Source of the DNA: Vicinamibacterales bacterium
Lineage (GTDB): Bacteria > Acidobacteriota > Vicinamibacteria > Vicinamibacterales > UBA2999
Length of the DNA stretch: 64,000 nucleotides
Assembly: GCA_041659285.1 (NCBI GenBank)
Contig: JBAZYO010000003.1
Location: forward strand, 62,001-126,000
Direction of reading: 5' to 3'
In this document: piece after piece, positions 55,373 to 64,000 of the stretch
Layout of the letters: each line of letters opens with the position of its first letter
Numbering within the stretch: position 1 is the stretch's first letter
The notes under the pieces: model-generated
Told to the model about the DNA's origin: nothing
What the model saw: the letters and a program-made list of their open reading frames with translations, nothing else
The model's database searches: none
Position numbers and translations under genes: made by a program

Positions 55373-56761
55373 CTATCCGCCAACCCGGACGCGCACGCCT
55401 GAGGCCGCGCCGCCTGCCGCGCCGGGGGCGCCCGCCTCACGCACGGCGTCGCCTTCGAACAGCGTCCGCACCGAATCGAAGGGTCCGGTGATCACTCGAT
55501 CGCCGTCGGACAGGCCGCCCAGCACCTCAAGGTAGCGCTCACCAGCAATACCGAGCTTGACCTTGGTGAAGGCGGCCTTGCCGGCCTTGATCAGGAACAC
55601 GCCTTCGACCTCTTCGCGCTTCTGGCCGGGCTGCAACTCGCGGCTCGCCGCCACCGGCGCCGGCGTGGCCGCAGCGCCGAACTGGAAGCGCGCCTTGGGC
55701 GGCCGCGGCTCGTTGACGATGTTGCCCTGCGCGTCGTAGACCAGCTCGCGCACGGTCAGCGACTGGATCGGCACTGCCGTGGCCTGCTGGCGCGTGGCGG
55801 TGGTGATCTCCGCCGTGCAGGTGAAGCCGGGCCGCACGTCGGGGATCTGCTGGTCGATGGTCACCACCACCTTGAAGTTGGTGGCGGTGCGCGTCGTCCC
55901 GGTGCCGGTCGTCTGGATCGGGCTGTTGCCGATCTCGGTGACCGTGCCGGTGAATTCCTGGTCCGGAATTGCGTCGATGGTGACCTTGGCCTTCTGGCCC
56001 ATCTGCACGAACGGAATGTCGGTTTCATCGACTTCCACTTCGGCTTCGATCACCGACATGTCGGCCACCGTGAGCAGCACCGTGCCGGCGTTGTTCATGG
56101 TGCCGACCATCACGTTCTCGCCCTCTTCGATGTTGCGGCGCGTGACGATGCCGTCGAACGGCGCCTCGAAGCGCACCTGTGTCAGCGTGTGCCGGCTGCT
56201 GGCCAGCCCGGCCTGCTGCTGGTTGAGTTGCGTCTCGCGGTTCTTGATTTCCTGCTCGCGCGCCTTGAGATCGCTTTCGCGCATCTCGACCTCGGTCTGC
56301 GCCTTCTCCAGCGATTCCCGCGTGGTCAGGCCGGCGGCCGACAGCTCCTGCTGGCGCTTGAGGGTCTGCCGCGCGCTCTCGAGCGCGGCGCGCGAGCTTT
56401 GCAGCGAGGCCTTGGACTGCTCGAGGCCGGTCAGGGCGCCCTGCACCGCCGCTTCGTCGCGGCGCACCGAGGCTTCGGCGTTGACCGGATCGATCTGCAG
56501 CAGGAACTGGCCCGCCTTGACGTGGTCGCCTTCCTTCACCCCGAGCCGGGTCACGCGGCCCATCGACTGGGCGCTGATGTTCACCGTCTTCTTGGGATCG
56601 ATCTTGCCAGAGGCCGACACGATCGCTTCGAGATCGCGCTTCTGGATGTTCTCGGCCGTCACCGAGACGCCGGTCTCACCGCGACGGGCGAAGTATGCGC
56701 TGGCGCCACCGCCGACGATGACGAGCGCGATTACGACGAGAAGCCACTTCCTGCGAAACAC
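55373..56761 (-). CDS. Membrane-fusion protein (MacA/HlyD family)
   Basis: 462 residues from GTG 56761, with AGTAAGGGGG upstream. N-terminal membrane anchor (WLLVVIALVIVGGGASAYF), lipoyl-like halves (GRVTRLGVKEGDHVKAGQFLLQID and FEAPFDGIVTRRNIEEGENV) flanking a coiled-coil hairpin (about 100-205, rich in Q/E/L), a beta-barrel domain (MGQKAKVTIDAIPDQEFTGTV), and a membrane-proximal domain. It would bridge the inner-membrane permeases to an outer-membrane channel; neither a TolC-like channel nor the ATPase is in the window. Confidence 0.92.
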   Translation of the reverse strand: MFRRKWLLVVIALVIVGGGASAYFARRGETGVSVTAENIQKRDLEAIVSASGKIDPKKTVNISAQSMGRVTRLGVKEGDHVKAGQFLLQIDPVNAEASVRRDEAAVQGALTGLEQSKASLQSSRAALESARQTLKRQQELSAAGLTTRESLEKAQTEVEMRESDLKAREQEIKNRETQLNQQQAGLASSRHTLTQVRFEAPFDGIVTRRNIEEGENVMVGTMNNAGTVLLTVADMSVIEAEVEVDETDIPFVQMGQKAKVTIDAIPDQEFTGTVTEIGNSPIQTTGTGTTRTATNFKVVVTIDQQIPDVRPGFTCTAEITTATRQQATAVPIQSLTVRELVYDAQGNIVNEPRPPKARFQFGAAATPAPVAASRELQPGQKREEVEGVFLIKAGKAAFTKVKLGIAGERYLEVLGGLSDGDRVITGPFDSVRTLFEGDAVREAGAPGAAGGAASGVRVRVGG

Positions 56762-56770
56762 GTGTCCCCC

Positions 56771-57451
56771 TTACTGAGCTCCGAGCACCGCGAAGACCGC
56801 GGCGACCACTGCCGCGATCCCGACATACGCCGCCAACAGGCGCCACAGGTAATGGCGCGCCTGGCGTCCGGTGGCCGCCGCCAGCCCCACCGCCAGCAGC
56901 CACACCCACCACAACCCGAACACATCGATCGACCCCAGCAACCGGGCCGGCACGCTGCCTTCTTCGAGCATCCGCAGCACGCCCGCGATGTTGGTGGGGC
57001 TGGTCAGCGATTCCCGAACGAAGTGCAGCGGCGTCGCCACGATCTGCTGCAACACCAGCACCACGCTGGCGTGGACGGTCACCGCGAGGGCCACCACGTA
57101 CCGGACCCTGGCCCCGTCGAGCGCCGCCAGCGCCATCAAACCCGCGGCGACGAGCAACGTGATTGCGGGCGTCAACAGTAGTCGCCCGCCGCTCGTCAAA
57201 TACACCAGCCACGGAGGATTGGCCTGCAGCCCGGCGTACGCGGCATCATCCACGCGGCCACCGAGCGCTTCAATCACGCGAACCCGCTCGTCCACCAGCG
57301 CCTGCCGGCCCACGCCCGTGGAGAGCAACGCCCACGCGCAAACCATCAGCACCGCGAGCAGTGCGACCCATGTCGCGACGAAGGCCGGGCGGCGTACCAC
57401 CTCGGTCATCGTGGCCCTGGGGTGCCACAGCACACCGATCATGCGCCGCAT
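56771..57451 (-). CDS. Yip1-domain membrane protein
   Basis: 226 residues with about five transmembrane helices: RPAFVATWVALLAVLMVCAWAL, LLLTPAITLLVAAGLMALAAL, VVALAVTVHASVVLVLQQIV, GLWWVWLLAVGLAAATG, YLWRLLAAYVGIAAVVAAVFAVL. An N-terminal LWHPRATMTEVVRRP segment is typical of bacterial Yip1-like proteins. The function is unknown. It heads the export cluster and ends nine bases before the fusion-protein gene. Confidence 0.72.
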   Translation of the reverse strand: MRRMIGVLWHPRATMTEVVRRPAFVATWVALLAVLMVCAWALLSTGVGRQALVDERVRVIEALGGRVDDAAYAGLQANPPWLVYLTSGGRLLLTPAITLLVAAGLMALAALDGARVRYVVALAVTVHASVVLVLQQIVATPLHFVRESLTSPTNIAGVLRMLEEGSVPARLLGSIDVFGLWWVWLLAVGLAAATGRQARHYLWRLLAAYVGIAAVVAAVFAVLGAQ

Positions 57452-57501
57452 CTACACGATCCTTTGGAGTTTGATACGAATCTCGATGGCCATTGGTTTC
57501 C

Positions 57502-57531
57502 TTGACAGGCTTCCAAACCGCTGAATACGAT
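57502..57531 (+). promoter_or_regulatory. Promoter for the PorV-like/pilus gene group
   Basis: TTGACA (57502-57507, perfect -35) and TACGAT (57526-57531) are 18 bases apart, in the gap between the divergent Yip1 and PorV-like genes. The 93-base leader has one hairpin (CGCCTC-GCG-GAGGCG, about 57551-57565); no known riboswitch was recognised. Confidence 0.65.
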
Positions 57532-57624
57532 GGACTTGCCACGCCGAAGCGCCTCGCGGAGGCGGGCTTTCGCAGTCTTCCCTTCCGTCAGCAGCGGTTT
57601 TCGTAGGTTCAAAAATAATATTTC

Positions 57625-58554
57625 ATGTCGTCAAATAGAAGCAACCTGAAGCTGCTGGTGCTGATCCTGTCACTGGCGGCCGCCTCGCGGGCCGAAGCTC
57701 AATCAACACTAGGGGTTCGGGCAAATGGGATGGGCGGGGCCTTTGTCGGGGTTGCAGACGACGCTTCAGCAGTCTATTGGAACCCGGCCGGGCTGGCTAC
57801 GGGGGCTTTTGTCAGCCTTAGCCTGGAGTTCGGGCGGGTCGAGCCGGCCGGCACGGCCGACGCCTTGAAGCACTCTTTACTGGCGTTTTCCCTGCCTCCG
57901 GTGGGCCTGGCCTACTACCGGCAGGGGGCCTTTGCCGAGAGGGCACCAGAGGCTGCAGTGACGGGCTCTCAAGGCCGAGAAGAAGTGCGGCGCAGTGTGC
58001 ACGCGCTCACGACCTCGACGATCGCGTTGAGCTTGCTGCATTCACTGAGCGAGTACATCGTCGTGTCTGCCACGCCGAAGGTGGTGTGGGGTGGCGACTC
58101 GGTCAAGGCCGACGTGGACGCGAGCGCGATGGTGGCCGTTGATCGATTTCGTGTGGGTTTGGTGGCGCGCAACCTGGCCAGCCCGTCGTTCGACCTTGAC
58201 GCCACCGGGCGTGAATCGGTCGAGCTGCAGACCGAGGTCCGGCTGGGCGCCGGGTGGGGATCGGGATGGCCCGGCCACTCCCGCGTCGTGGTGGCGGTGG
58301 ACGGAGACGTGATGGACCGTCCCACGCCGAGCGGTGACCGCCGCGACGTGGCCGCGGGCGTGGAGACCTGGTGGCGGGATCGTCGCTTTGGTGTGCGCGG
58401 CGGCTTGCGCGGCAGTACCGTTGGAGAAGCGCGGGCCGTGGCCACGGCGGGCGCGTCGGCCGCGTTGTCGGCGGGGCTGTATGTGGAGGGCCATGTCGCG
58501 CGCGGGCAGGCCGACGAGCGCTCGTGGAGCCTGGGATTGCGATATTCGTTCTAG
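57625..58554 (+). CDS. PorV/PorQ-like outer-membrane beta-barrel protein
   Basis: 309 residues with a signal peptide (LKLLVLILSLAAASRAEAQ). After it comes GVRANGMGGAFVGVADDASAVYWNPAGLA, the hallmark of the PorV/PorQ and FadL-like barrel families. The rest alternates in beta strands and ends in an aromatic residue (WSLGLRYSF), the usual signal for barrel insertion. It lies 21 bases before pilB and shares the promoter, suggesting that it serves the pilus or a surface-export step. AAT-rich sequence precedes ATG 57625 and no strong Shine-Dalgarno site is seen. Confidence 0.78.
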   Translation: MSSNRSNLKLLVLILSLAAASRAEAQSTLGVRANGMGGAFVGVADDASAVYWNPAGLATGAFVSLSLEFGRVEPAGTADALKHSLLAFSLPPVGLAYYRQGAFAERAPEAAVTGSQGREEVRRSVHALTTSTIALSLLHSLSEYIVVSATPKVVWGGDSVKADVDASAMVAVDRFRVGLVARNLASPSFDLDATGRESVELQTEVRLGAGWGSGWPGHSRVVVAVDGDVMDRPTPSGDRRDVAAGVETWWRDRRFGVRGGLRGSTVGEARAVATAGASAALSAGLYVEGHVARGQADERSWSLGLRYSF

Positions 58555-58575
58555 GGGAGGACGCACTAGTCAGTC

Positions 58576-60369
58576 ATGGCGGTAAGGATTGGTGAACTGC
58601 TTCTCAAGGAGAAGCGAATCACGGCGGTCCAACTTCAGGAAGCCCTGACCTATCAGAAGCAGAACGGGGGGAAGCTCGGCGCCAACCTCGTGAAGATGGG
58701 CTACGTGAAGGATGAGGAAATCACCGCGCTGCTCTCGAAGCAGTACGGCGTGCCCTCGATTGCCCTGAACCAGTTCGAGATCGATCCGGCGGTGATCAAG
58801 CTGGTGCCCGCCGAAACCGCCCGCAAGTACCAGATCGTCCCGCTCAGCCGCGCCGGTGCCACGCTGACCATCGCGATGACGGACCCCACCAACGTCTTCG
58901 CCATGGACGACGTCAAGTTCATGACCGGCTACAACGTCGAGCCGGTGGTGGCGTCGGAAACGGCGGTGCTCGACTCCATCGACAAGTACTACGGCATCGG
59001 CGGCCCGGCCCAGACGCAGGCCTCGCGCGGCGGCGCCACGGCGATGGGGGTCTCCGACAACCAGGGCGAGAGCGCGCTCGACGTCGCGGCGCGCTCCCTC
59101 GCCGACCTGCCGACGATGCTTGGCGACACCGCCGACGTCGAGGTGATCGAAGACCTCGAGGAAATCAGCGCCGAGATGCTCACCCGGCAGGGTGAAGAGG
59201 CGCCGGTCATCAAGCTGGTGAACGTCATCCTGATGTCGGCGATTTCCAAGGGCGCCAGCGACATCCACATCGAGCCGTACGAGAAGGAATACCGCGTCCG
59301 TTACCGCATGGACGGCATTCTCTACAACATCATGTCGCCGCCGCTGAAGATGCGCGACGCCATCACCTCGCGCGTCAAGATCATGGCGAAGCTCGACATC
59401 GCCGAGAAGCGCCTGCCGCAGGACGGCCGCATCAAGCTCCGCTTCAGCGATGCCGGCCAGGCCAAGGACATCGACTTCCGCGTCTCGTGCCTGCCGACCT
59501 TGTTCGGTGAGAAGATCGTGATGCGCCTGCTCGACAAGGGCAAGTTGATGCTCGACATGACCAAGCTCGGCTTCGAGCAGGAATCGCTGGCGAAGCTCGA
59601 GGCGCAGATTCAGAAGCCGTGGGGCATGGTGCTGGTGACGGGCCCGACCGGCAGCGGCAAGACCAACACGCTGTACTCGTCGATCTCGAAGCTGAACACC
59701 CCCGAGACCAACATCATGACGGCCGAAGACCCGGTCGAGTTCAACCTGCTCGGCGTCAATCAGGTGCAGGTGCGCGAGAGCATCGGGCTCAACTTCGCCG
59801 CCGCCCTCCGCAGCTTCCTGCGCCAGGACCCGAACATCATCCTGGTCGGCGAAATCCGCGACTTCGAGACCGCGGAAATCGCGGTCAAGGCGGCGCTCAC
59901 CGGCCACCTCGTGCTGTCGACGCTGCACACCAATGACGCGCCCAGCACCATCAGCCGATTGATGAACATGGGCATCGAGCCGTTCCTGGTCGCCAGCTCG
60001 CTCAATCTCGTGTGCGCCCAGCGCCTGGTGCGGCGGGTGTGCGTCAACTGCAAGGTCGAGGACGAGCTGCCGCCGGCGGCGATGGAGCAGGTCGGCTTTT
60101 CGCGCGAAGACGCGCAGTCGGTGAAGCCCAAGAAGGGCACCGGCTGCGAGAAGTGCCTGAAGACCGGGTACAAGGGCCGCGTCGGCCTCTACGAAGTGAT
60201 GGAAATCACCGACGAATTGCGCGAGTTGATCCTGGTCGGCGCCTCGGCGCTGGAAATTCGGCGGAAAGCCATCGAAGAGGGCATGATTACCCTGCGCGGC
60301 AGCGGGCTGCGGAAGATCAAGGACGGCGTGACGACGATCGAAGAAGTGTTGCGCGAGACGGTGAAGTAA
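58576..60369 (+). CDS. pilB: Type IV pilus extension ATPase PilB
   Basis: 597 residues. N-terminal MshEN-like domain with two Leu-rich motifs (RIGELLLKEKRITAVQLQEAL and KLGANLVKMGYVKDEEITALL), a fold that in homologues binds cyclic di-GMP. The ATPase core has Walker A GPTGSGKT (356-363), Asp-box near DIHIEPYEKEYRVRYRMDG, Walker B IILVGEIRD and His-box STLHTNDA. Zinc cysteines C-V-N-C and C-E-K-C lie near 490-525. It powers pilus assembly at the inner membrane. AGGGGAGG lies upstream. Confidence 0.96.
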   Translation: MAVRIGELLLKEKRITAVQLQEALTYQKQNGGKLGANLVKMGYVKDEEITALLSKQYGVPSIALNQFEIDPAVIKLVPAETARKYQIVPLSRAGATLTIAMTDPTNVFAMDDVKFMTGYNVEPVVASETAVLDSIDKYYGIGGPAQTQASRGGATAMGVSDNQGESALDVAARSLADLPTMLGDTADVEVIEDLEEISAEMLTRQGEEAPVIKLVNVILMSAISKGASDIHIEPYEKEYRVRYRMDGILYNIMSPPLKMRDAITSRVKIMAKLDIAEKRLPQDGRIKLRFSDAGQAKDIDFRVSCLPTLFGEKIVMRLLDKGKLMLDMTKLGFEQESLAKLEAQIQKPWGMVLVTGPTGSGKTNTLYSSISKLNTPETNIMTAEDPVEFNLLGVNQVQVRESIGLNFAAALRSFLRQDPNIILVGEIRDFETAEIAVKAALTGHLVLSTLHTNDAPSTISRLMNMGIEPFLVASSLNLVCAQRLVRRVCVNCKVEDELPPAAMEQVGFSREDAQSVKPKKGTGCEKCLKTGYKGRVGLYEVMEITDELRELILVGASALEIRRKAIEEGMITLRGSGLRKIKDGVTTIEEVLRETVK

Positions 60370-60393
60370 CCGACGGTGACAGCATTGTGTAGC

Positions 60394-60411
60394 GTCCGGC
60401 TTTAGCCGGAC
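60394..60411. repeat. GTCCGGC-TTTA-GCCGGAC palindrome
   Basis: A perfect 7-bp hairpin in the pilB-pilT gap, the same unit as the cluster at 26770-26872. No T-run follows, so the pil transcript may continue through it. Confidence 0.75.
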
Positions 60412-60426
60412 CCTCTGAGAAAACTT

Positions 60427-61575
60427 ATGGCCACGCTACCGGATCTCCTCAAGCAGACCGTCGAACTGAGCGGCTCGGACCTGCACCTGTCGATCGGCTC
60501 GGCGCCCCAGGTGCGCGTGCACGGCGAGCTGCAGAAGCTCGACTACCCGGAGCTGACGCCCTCCGACACCAAGTCGCTGGCCTATGCCGTGCTGACCGAC
60601 GCGCAGAAGAAGCGGTTCGAAGAGACGCTGGAGCTGGACTTCTCGTTCGGCATCCGCGGCGTCGCCCGCTTCCGCTGCAACATGTTCAACCAGAAGGGCG
60701 CGGTCGGCGCCGTCTACCGCCAGATTCCCGAGAAGATCCGGACCTTCGAGGAGCTGGGCCTGCCGGCGGTGCTGGCCAAGATGGCGGAGCGGCCGCGCGG
60801 CCTCGTGCTGGTGACCGGGCCGACCGGCAGCGGCAAGTCCACCACGCTGGCGGCGATGATCGACAAGATCAACACCGAGCGCCACGGCCACATCCTGACC
60901 GTGGAAGACCCGATCGAGTACCTGCACCAGCACAAGAACTGCCTGATCAACCAGCGCGAGCTGCACAGCGACACCCAGAGTTTCACCGCCGCCTTGCGCG
61001 CCGCCCTCCGCGAAGACCCGGACGTGGTGCTGATCGGCGAAATGCGCGACCTCGAGACGGTGGAGTCGGCGCTGCGCATCGCCGAAACCGGCCACCTCAC
61101 GTTCGGCACGCTGCACACCAACTCGGCGTCGTCCACCATCAACCGCATCATCGACGTGTTCCCGTCGCACCAGCAGTCGCAGATCCGCACGCAGCTGTCG
61201 CTGGTGGTCGAGGGCATCGTCTGCCAGGCGCTGCTGCCGCGCGCCGACGGCAAGGGCCGCACCGTGGCGCTCGAGATCCTGGTGCCGACGCCCGGCATCC
61301 GCAACCTGATCCGCGAGGACAAGGTCCACCAGATCTACTCGGCGATGCAGACCGGCCAGGAAAAACTCGGCATGCAGACGATGAACCAGTCGCTGGCGAC
61401 GTTATACTTCCGCCGCCTGATTACCCTCGACACGGCGATCAACGCCTCGTCGAACCGGGAGGAGCTGCAGGAGATGATCAATCGCGGCGCCGGCGTCGTC
61501 GCCGGGGCCGGCATGGGCGGCCGTCCGGGCGGCCCGGGCGCGGGACCGCGGCCGCCGATGCGGCCCGGGACGTAA
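60427..61575 (+). CDS. pilT: Type IV pilus retraction ATPase PilT
   Basis: 382 residues. SDLHLSIGSAPQVRVHG at the start (PAS-like N-domain), Walker A GPTGSGKS (131-138), ILTVEDPIEYLH, Walker B VVLIGEMRDLET and His-box FGTLHTNSA. The C-terminal AIRNLIRE-type segment appears as GIRNLIREDK. A Gly/Pro/Arg-rich tail of about 25 residues ends the protein. It drives pilus disassembly and twitching movement. Confidence 0.96.
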   Translation: MATLPDLLKQTVELSGSDLHLSIGSAPQVRVHGELQKLDYPELTPSDTKSLAYAVLTDAQKKRFEETLELDFSFGIRGVARFRCNMFNQKGAVGAVYRQIPEKIRTFEELGLPAVLAKMAERPRGLVLVTGPTGSGKSTTLAAMIDKINTERHGHILTVEDPIEYLHQHKNCLINQRELHSDTQSFTAALRAALREDPDVVLIGEMRDLETVESALRIAETGHLTFGTLHTNSASSTINRIIDVFPSHQQSQIRTQLSLVVEGIVCQALLPRADGKGRTVALEILVPTPGIRNLIREDKVHQIYSAMQTGQEKLGMQTMNQSLATLYFRRLITLDTAINASSNREELQEMINRGAGVVAGAGMGGRPGGPGAGPRPPMRPGT

Positions 61576-61640
61576 GGACGGTTCGGATAAAGGTGCCTCC
61601 CCCCAATCGACGATCGAGACACTGATATCGGAGATTGATT

Positions 61641-62861
61641 ATGGCGACTTTTGCATTCTCAGGACGGACCCGGACCGGCGAAGCGGTCTCGGGCGAACGC
61701 ATCGGCGACACCATGGACGCGGTGGTGGCGGCGCTGCGCCGCGAGCAGATCCAGGTCACCCGCATCCAGCCGGCCAAGGCCAGGTCGGCCGCCGCCGCGG
61801 TGATCAAGCCGCTCAAGGCGCGCAGCGTGCCGGCCAAGAACCTGGCGGTGTTCACGCGCCAGTTCTCGGTGATGATCGACGCCGGCCTGCCGCTGGTGCA
61901 GTGCCTCGACATCCTGGGCAACCAGGAGGAGCACAAGTACTTCGCCCAGGTGATCCTGGCGACGCGCAGCGACGTCGAGGGCGGCATGTCGCTCGCCGAG
62001 GCCATGAAGCGGCACCCGAAGGTGTTCGACGCGCTGTTCTGCAACATGATCGCCGCCGGCGAAGCGGGCGGCATCCTCGACACCATCCTGAAGCGCCTGG
62101 CCGTCTACATCGAGAAGGCCGTCAAGCTGAAGGGCCAGGTCCAGTCGGCGATGATTTACCCGATCGCGGTCATTGCCATCGCCGGCATCGTGATCGGCGT
62201 CATCCTGTGGAAGGTCATCCCGACCTTTGCCTCGCTGTTCGCCGGTCTCGGCGCGACGCTGCCGCTGCCGACGCGAGTGGTGATTGCGCTCAGCAACAAC
62301 CTGATCCGCTTCATGCCGGTCTTGTTCGTGCTGTTTTTCGCCGGCGGCTGGGCGTTCCGCACCTACTACGCCACGCCGAAGGGCCGCCGCATGATCGACG
62401 CGATTGCGCTGAAGCTGCCGATCCTCGGGCCCATTCTGCGCAAGATCGCGGTGGCGCGCTTCTGCCGCACGCTGTCGACGCTGATGGCGTCGGGCGTGCC
62501 GATTCTCGACGGCCTCGACATCACCGCCAAGACCTCGGGCAATGCGATCATCGAAGACGCCATCCTGATCACGCGCAAGAGCATCGAACGCGGCGAGACC
62601 ATCTCGGCGCCGCTCAAGGAGACCGGCGTCTTCCCCGGCATGGTGTGCCAGATGATCAGCGTCGGCGAGGCGACCGGCGCCCTCGACACCATGCTGAGCA
62701 AGATCGCCGACTTCTACGAGGAAGAAGTGGACGTCGCCGTGGAAGGCCTGCTGACCCTGCTCGAGCCGCTGATGATCGCGCTGCTCGGCGGCGCCGTCGG
62801 CGGCATCGTCATCGCGATGTACATGCCGATCTTCGACTTGATCAGCAAGCTGACGGGATGA
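61641..62861 (+). CDS. pilC: Type IV pilus inner-membrane platform protein PilC
   Basis: 406 residues from ATG 61641, chosen because GGAGA is well placed; the frame extends slightly further upstream. Two T2SSF domains: FTRQFSVMIDAGLPLVQCLDIL..., and FCRTLSTLMASGVPILDGLDIT..., each followed by membrane helices (YPIAVIAIAGIVIGVILW, and ALLGGAVGGIVIAMYMP). It anchors PilB and PilT at the inner membrane. The stop overlaps pilS by ATGA. Confidence 0.95.
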   Translation: MATFAFSGRTRTGEAVSGERIGDTMDAVVAALRREQIQVTRIQPAKARSAAAAVIKPLKARSVPAKNLAVFTRQFSVMIDAGLPLVQCLDILGNQEEHKYFAQVILATRSDVEGGMSLAEAMKRHPKVFDALFCNMIAAGEAGGILDTILKRLAVYIEKAVKLKGQVQSAMIYPIAVIAIAGIVIGVILWKVIPTFASLFAGLGATLPLPTRVVIALSNNLIRFMPVLFVLFFAGGWAFRTYYATPKGRRMIDAIALKLPILGPILRKIAVARFCRTLSTLMASGVPILDGLDITAKTSGNAIIEDAILITRKSIERGETISAPLKETGVFPGMVCQMISVGEATGALDTMLSKIADFYEEEVDVAVEGLLTLLEPLMIALLGGAVGGIVIAMYMPIFDLISKLTG

Positions 62862-64000
62862 AGCAGGGGACCCTCCGGCAGCGGCTGGCGGCGCACATCG
62901 CCGTCCGCCTGGTGGTGGCGACCGTGCTGCTCGGATCGGCCCTCGTGGTCCAGCTGCGCTTTCCCGGCATCTGGCCGGTCAACCCGTATTTCTTCCTGAT
63001 CGCCGTCACCTACGCGGTGAGCCTCGGCTTCATCGGGTCCCTGCGGTTCGTGGACCGGTGGCCGTGGCTCACCGACGTGCACTTCGCCCTCGACGCCATG
63101 ATCATCTCGGCCGCGGTGTTCGTGACCGGCGGCGTCGAGAGCCTGTTCACCATCCTCTACATGCTGCCGATCGTCGCCGCCGCCTCGGTGCAGTTCCGGC
63201 GCGGCGGGCTGCAGATGGCGGCGCTGAGCGCCATCCTGTTCATCGGCCTCGTGCTGCTGCAGTACCTCTACATCAGCGGCAACATCGACCTGCCGTTCAC
63301 GCCGCCGGCGTCGGTCGAGCTGCCGCCGGCCAACGAGGCGCAGTACACCGTGGCGATCAACACGTTCGGGTTCTTCGCCGTGGCGCTGTTGAGCGGCTCG
63401 CTGGCGGAGCGGGCGCGGCGCGGCGAGGCGCAGCTGGAGCAGGCGACCGAGGAGATCGCCGACCTGCAGGCGTTCAACCAGTACGTGCTCGACAACCTGC
63501 TGAGCGGGCTGGCCACCGCCGACGCCCAGAACCGCCTGCTCACCTTCAACCGCTCGGCCGTGCTGATCACCGGGCGCAGCGGCGCCCTGCCGATCGGCGA
63601 GCCGGCCGCCGCCGTGCTGCAGCTGCCCGGCGCCTTTGCCGCGACCCTCTCGCAGGACCTGGCGCGGGTGCGCAGCAAGCGCATCGACTACCAGTTCCAG
63701 CGCGCCGACGGCCGGGTGATCGAGCTGGGCGTGAGCGCCGCCGCGCTGCCGCTGCCGGACGGCACCCGCGGGCACCTCTACACCTTCCAGGACGTCACCG
63801 ACGTCAAGCGTTTCGAGCAGGACGCGCGGCTGCAGCAGCGGCTCGCCGCGGTCGGCGAGATGGCGGCCGGCATCGCTCACGAAATCCGCAACCCGCTCGC
63901 CTCGATGTCGGGCTCGATGCAGATGCTGAAGCAGGAATTGCCGCTCTCGGGCGACCAGGCGCAGTTGATGGACATCGTGCTGCGCGAGTCGGAACGCCTC
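62858..64000 (+). CDS. pilS: PilS-type sensor histidine kinase, 3' end cut off by window
   Basis: 381 residues visible, still open at the window end. N-terminal half: about six transmembrane helices (for example LVVATVLLGSALVVQL, FTILYMLPIVAAASV, MAALSAILFIGLVLLQYLY). A short coiled coil (about 185-205) and a PAS domain (about 210-320, DNLLSGLATADAQNRLLTFNRSA...) follow, then the kinase dimerisation box GEMAAGIAHEIRNPLASM with His near 341. The order and position after pilC fit PilS, whose partner PilR (expected just downstream) activates sigma-54 pilin transcription. Start ATG 62858 overlaps the pilC stop. Confidence 0.88.
   Translation, partial: MKQGTLRQRLAAHIAVRLVVATVLLGSALVVQLRFPGIWPVNPYFFLIAVTYAVSLGFIGSLRFVDRWPWLTDVHFALDAMIISAAVFVTGGVESLFTILYMLPIVAAASVQFRRGGLQMAALSAILFIGLVLLQYLYISGNIDLPFTPPASVELPPANEAQYTVAINTFGFFAVALLSGSLAERARRGEAQLEQATEEIADLQAFNQYVLDNLLSGLATADAQNRLLTFNRSAVLITGRSGALPIGEPAAAVLQLPGAFAATLSQDLARVRSKRIDYQFQRADGRVIELGVSAAALPLPDGTRGHLYTFQDVTDVKRFEQDARLQQRLAAVGEMAAGIAHEIRNPLASMSGSMQMLKQELPLSGDQAQLMDIVLRESERL

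Noticed and set aside
57532..57624. Possible riboswitch (cyclic di-GMP type) in the leader of the PorV-like gene
   Set aside because: Only one hairpin and none of the conserved core bases of the cyclic di-GMP classes could be matched.

Overview
The window (about 65-70% GC, densely coded) reads as chromosomal DNA of a Gram-negative bacterium of the Acidobacteriota, probably a Vicinamibacteria-type lineage. That placement is inferred from gene families rather than from a 16S gene, which is absent here. The clues are a soluble-HTH/one-membrane-pass regulator of acidobacterial type, DUF6152 and 'TPDGxPDLxGxW' secreted proteins, a remnant of an ADOP-like permease, MacB-type permease arrays, and many short palindromic intergenic repeats.

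Layout: (1) 1-8170: the 3' part of rpoB (cut by the window edge) and complete rpoC, followed by a remarkable second, diverged copy of the last 29 rpoC codons. (2) 8171-28560: a block of about 20 kb of accessory genes lying between rpoC and rpsL, genes that are usually neighbours. It holds three small lipoproteins opposite a membrane-anchored HTH regulator, a VOC protein with a histone-H1-like tail, secreted proteins of unknown function, a hybrid two-component pair, a DUF5666/Calx-beta lipoprotein, a histidine kinase/response regulator/TSUP permease cluster, a TPR protein and a dihaem cytochrome. (3) 28561-47843: a long leader with a possible attenuator, then rpsL-rpsG-fusA, the S10 and spc clusters, secY-adk-map-infA-rpmJ and the alpha cluster ending at rplQ and a strong terminator. 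tuf is missing from its usual place between fusA and rpsJ. (4) 47949-49342: a methyltransferase carrying in-frame repeat insertions, and a beta-carbonic anhydrase. (5) 49376-57451, minus strand: an EF-G paralogue and a Yip1/membrane-fusion-protein/three-permease export cluster with no ATPase. (6) 57625-64000: a PorV-like outer-membrane protein and the type IV pilus genes pilB-pilT-pilC-pilS, the last running off the window.

The core of the window is the transcription and translation machinery, packed with start/stop overlaps typical of co-translated operons. The flanking genes deal with sensing, envelope transport and surface motility.

The most unusual signals are the duplicated rpoC terminus, whose differences are almost all synonymous; repeat units domesticated inside reading frames (VOC/H1 protein, methyltransferase, TPR protein, cytochrome signal peptide); a structured rpsL leader; a frame break in the signal peptide of one lipoprotein; and apparent gene wreckage (permease 3' end, collapsed YWTD propeller). 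No CRISPR array, tRNA, rRNA, prophage or intact insertion sequence was seen.
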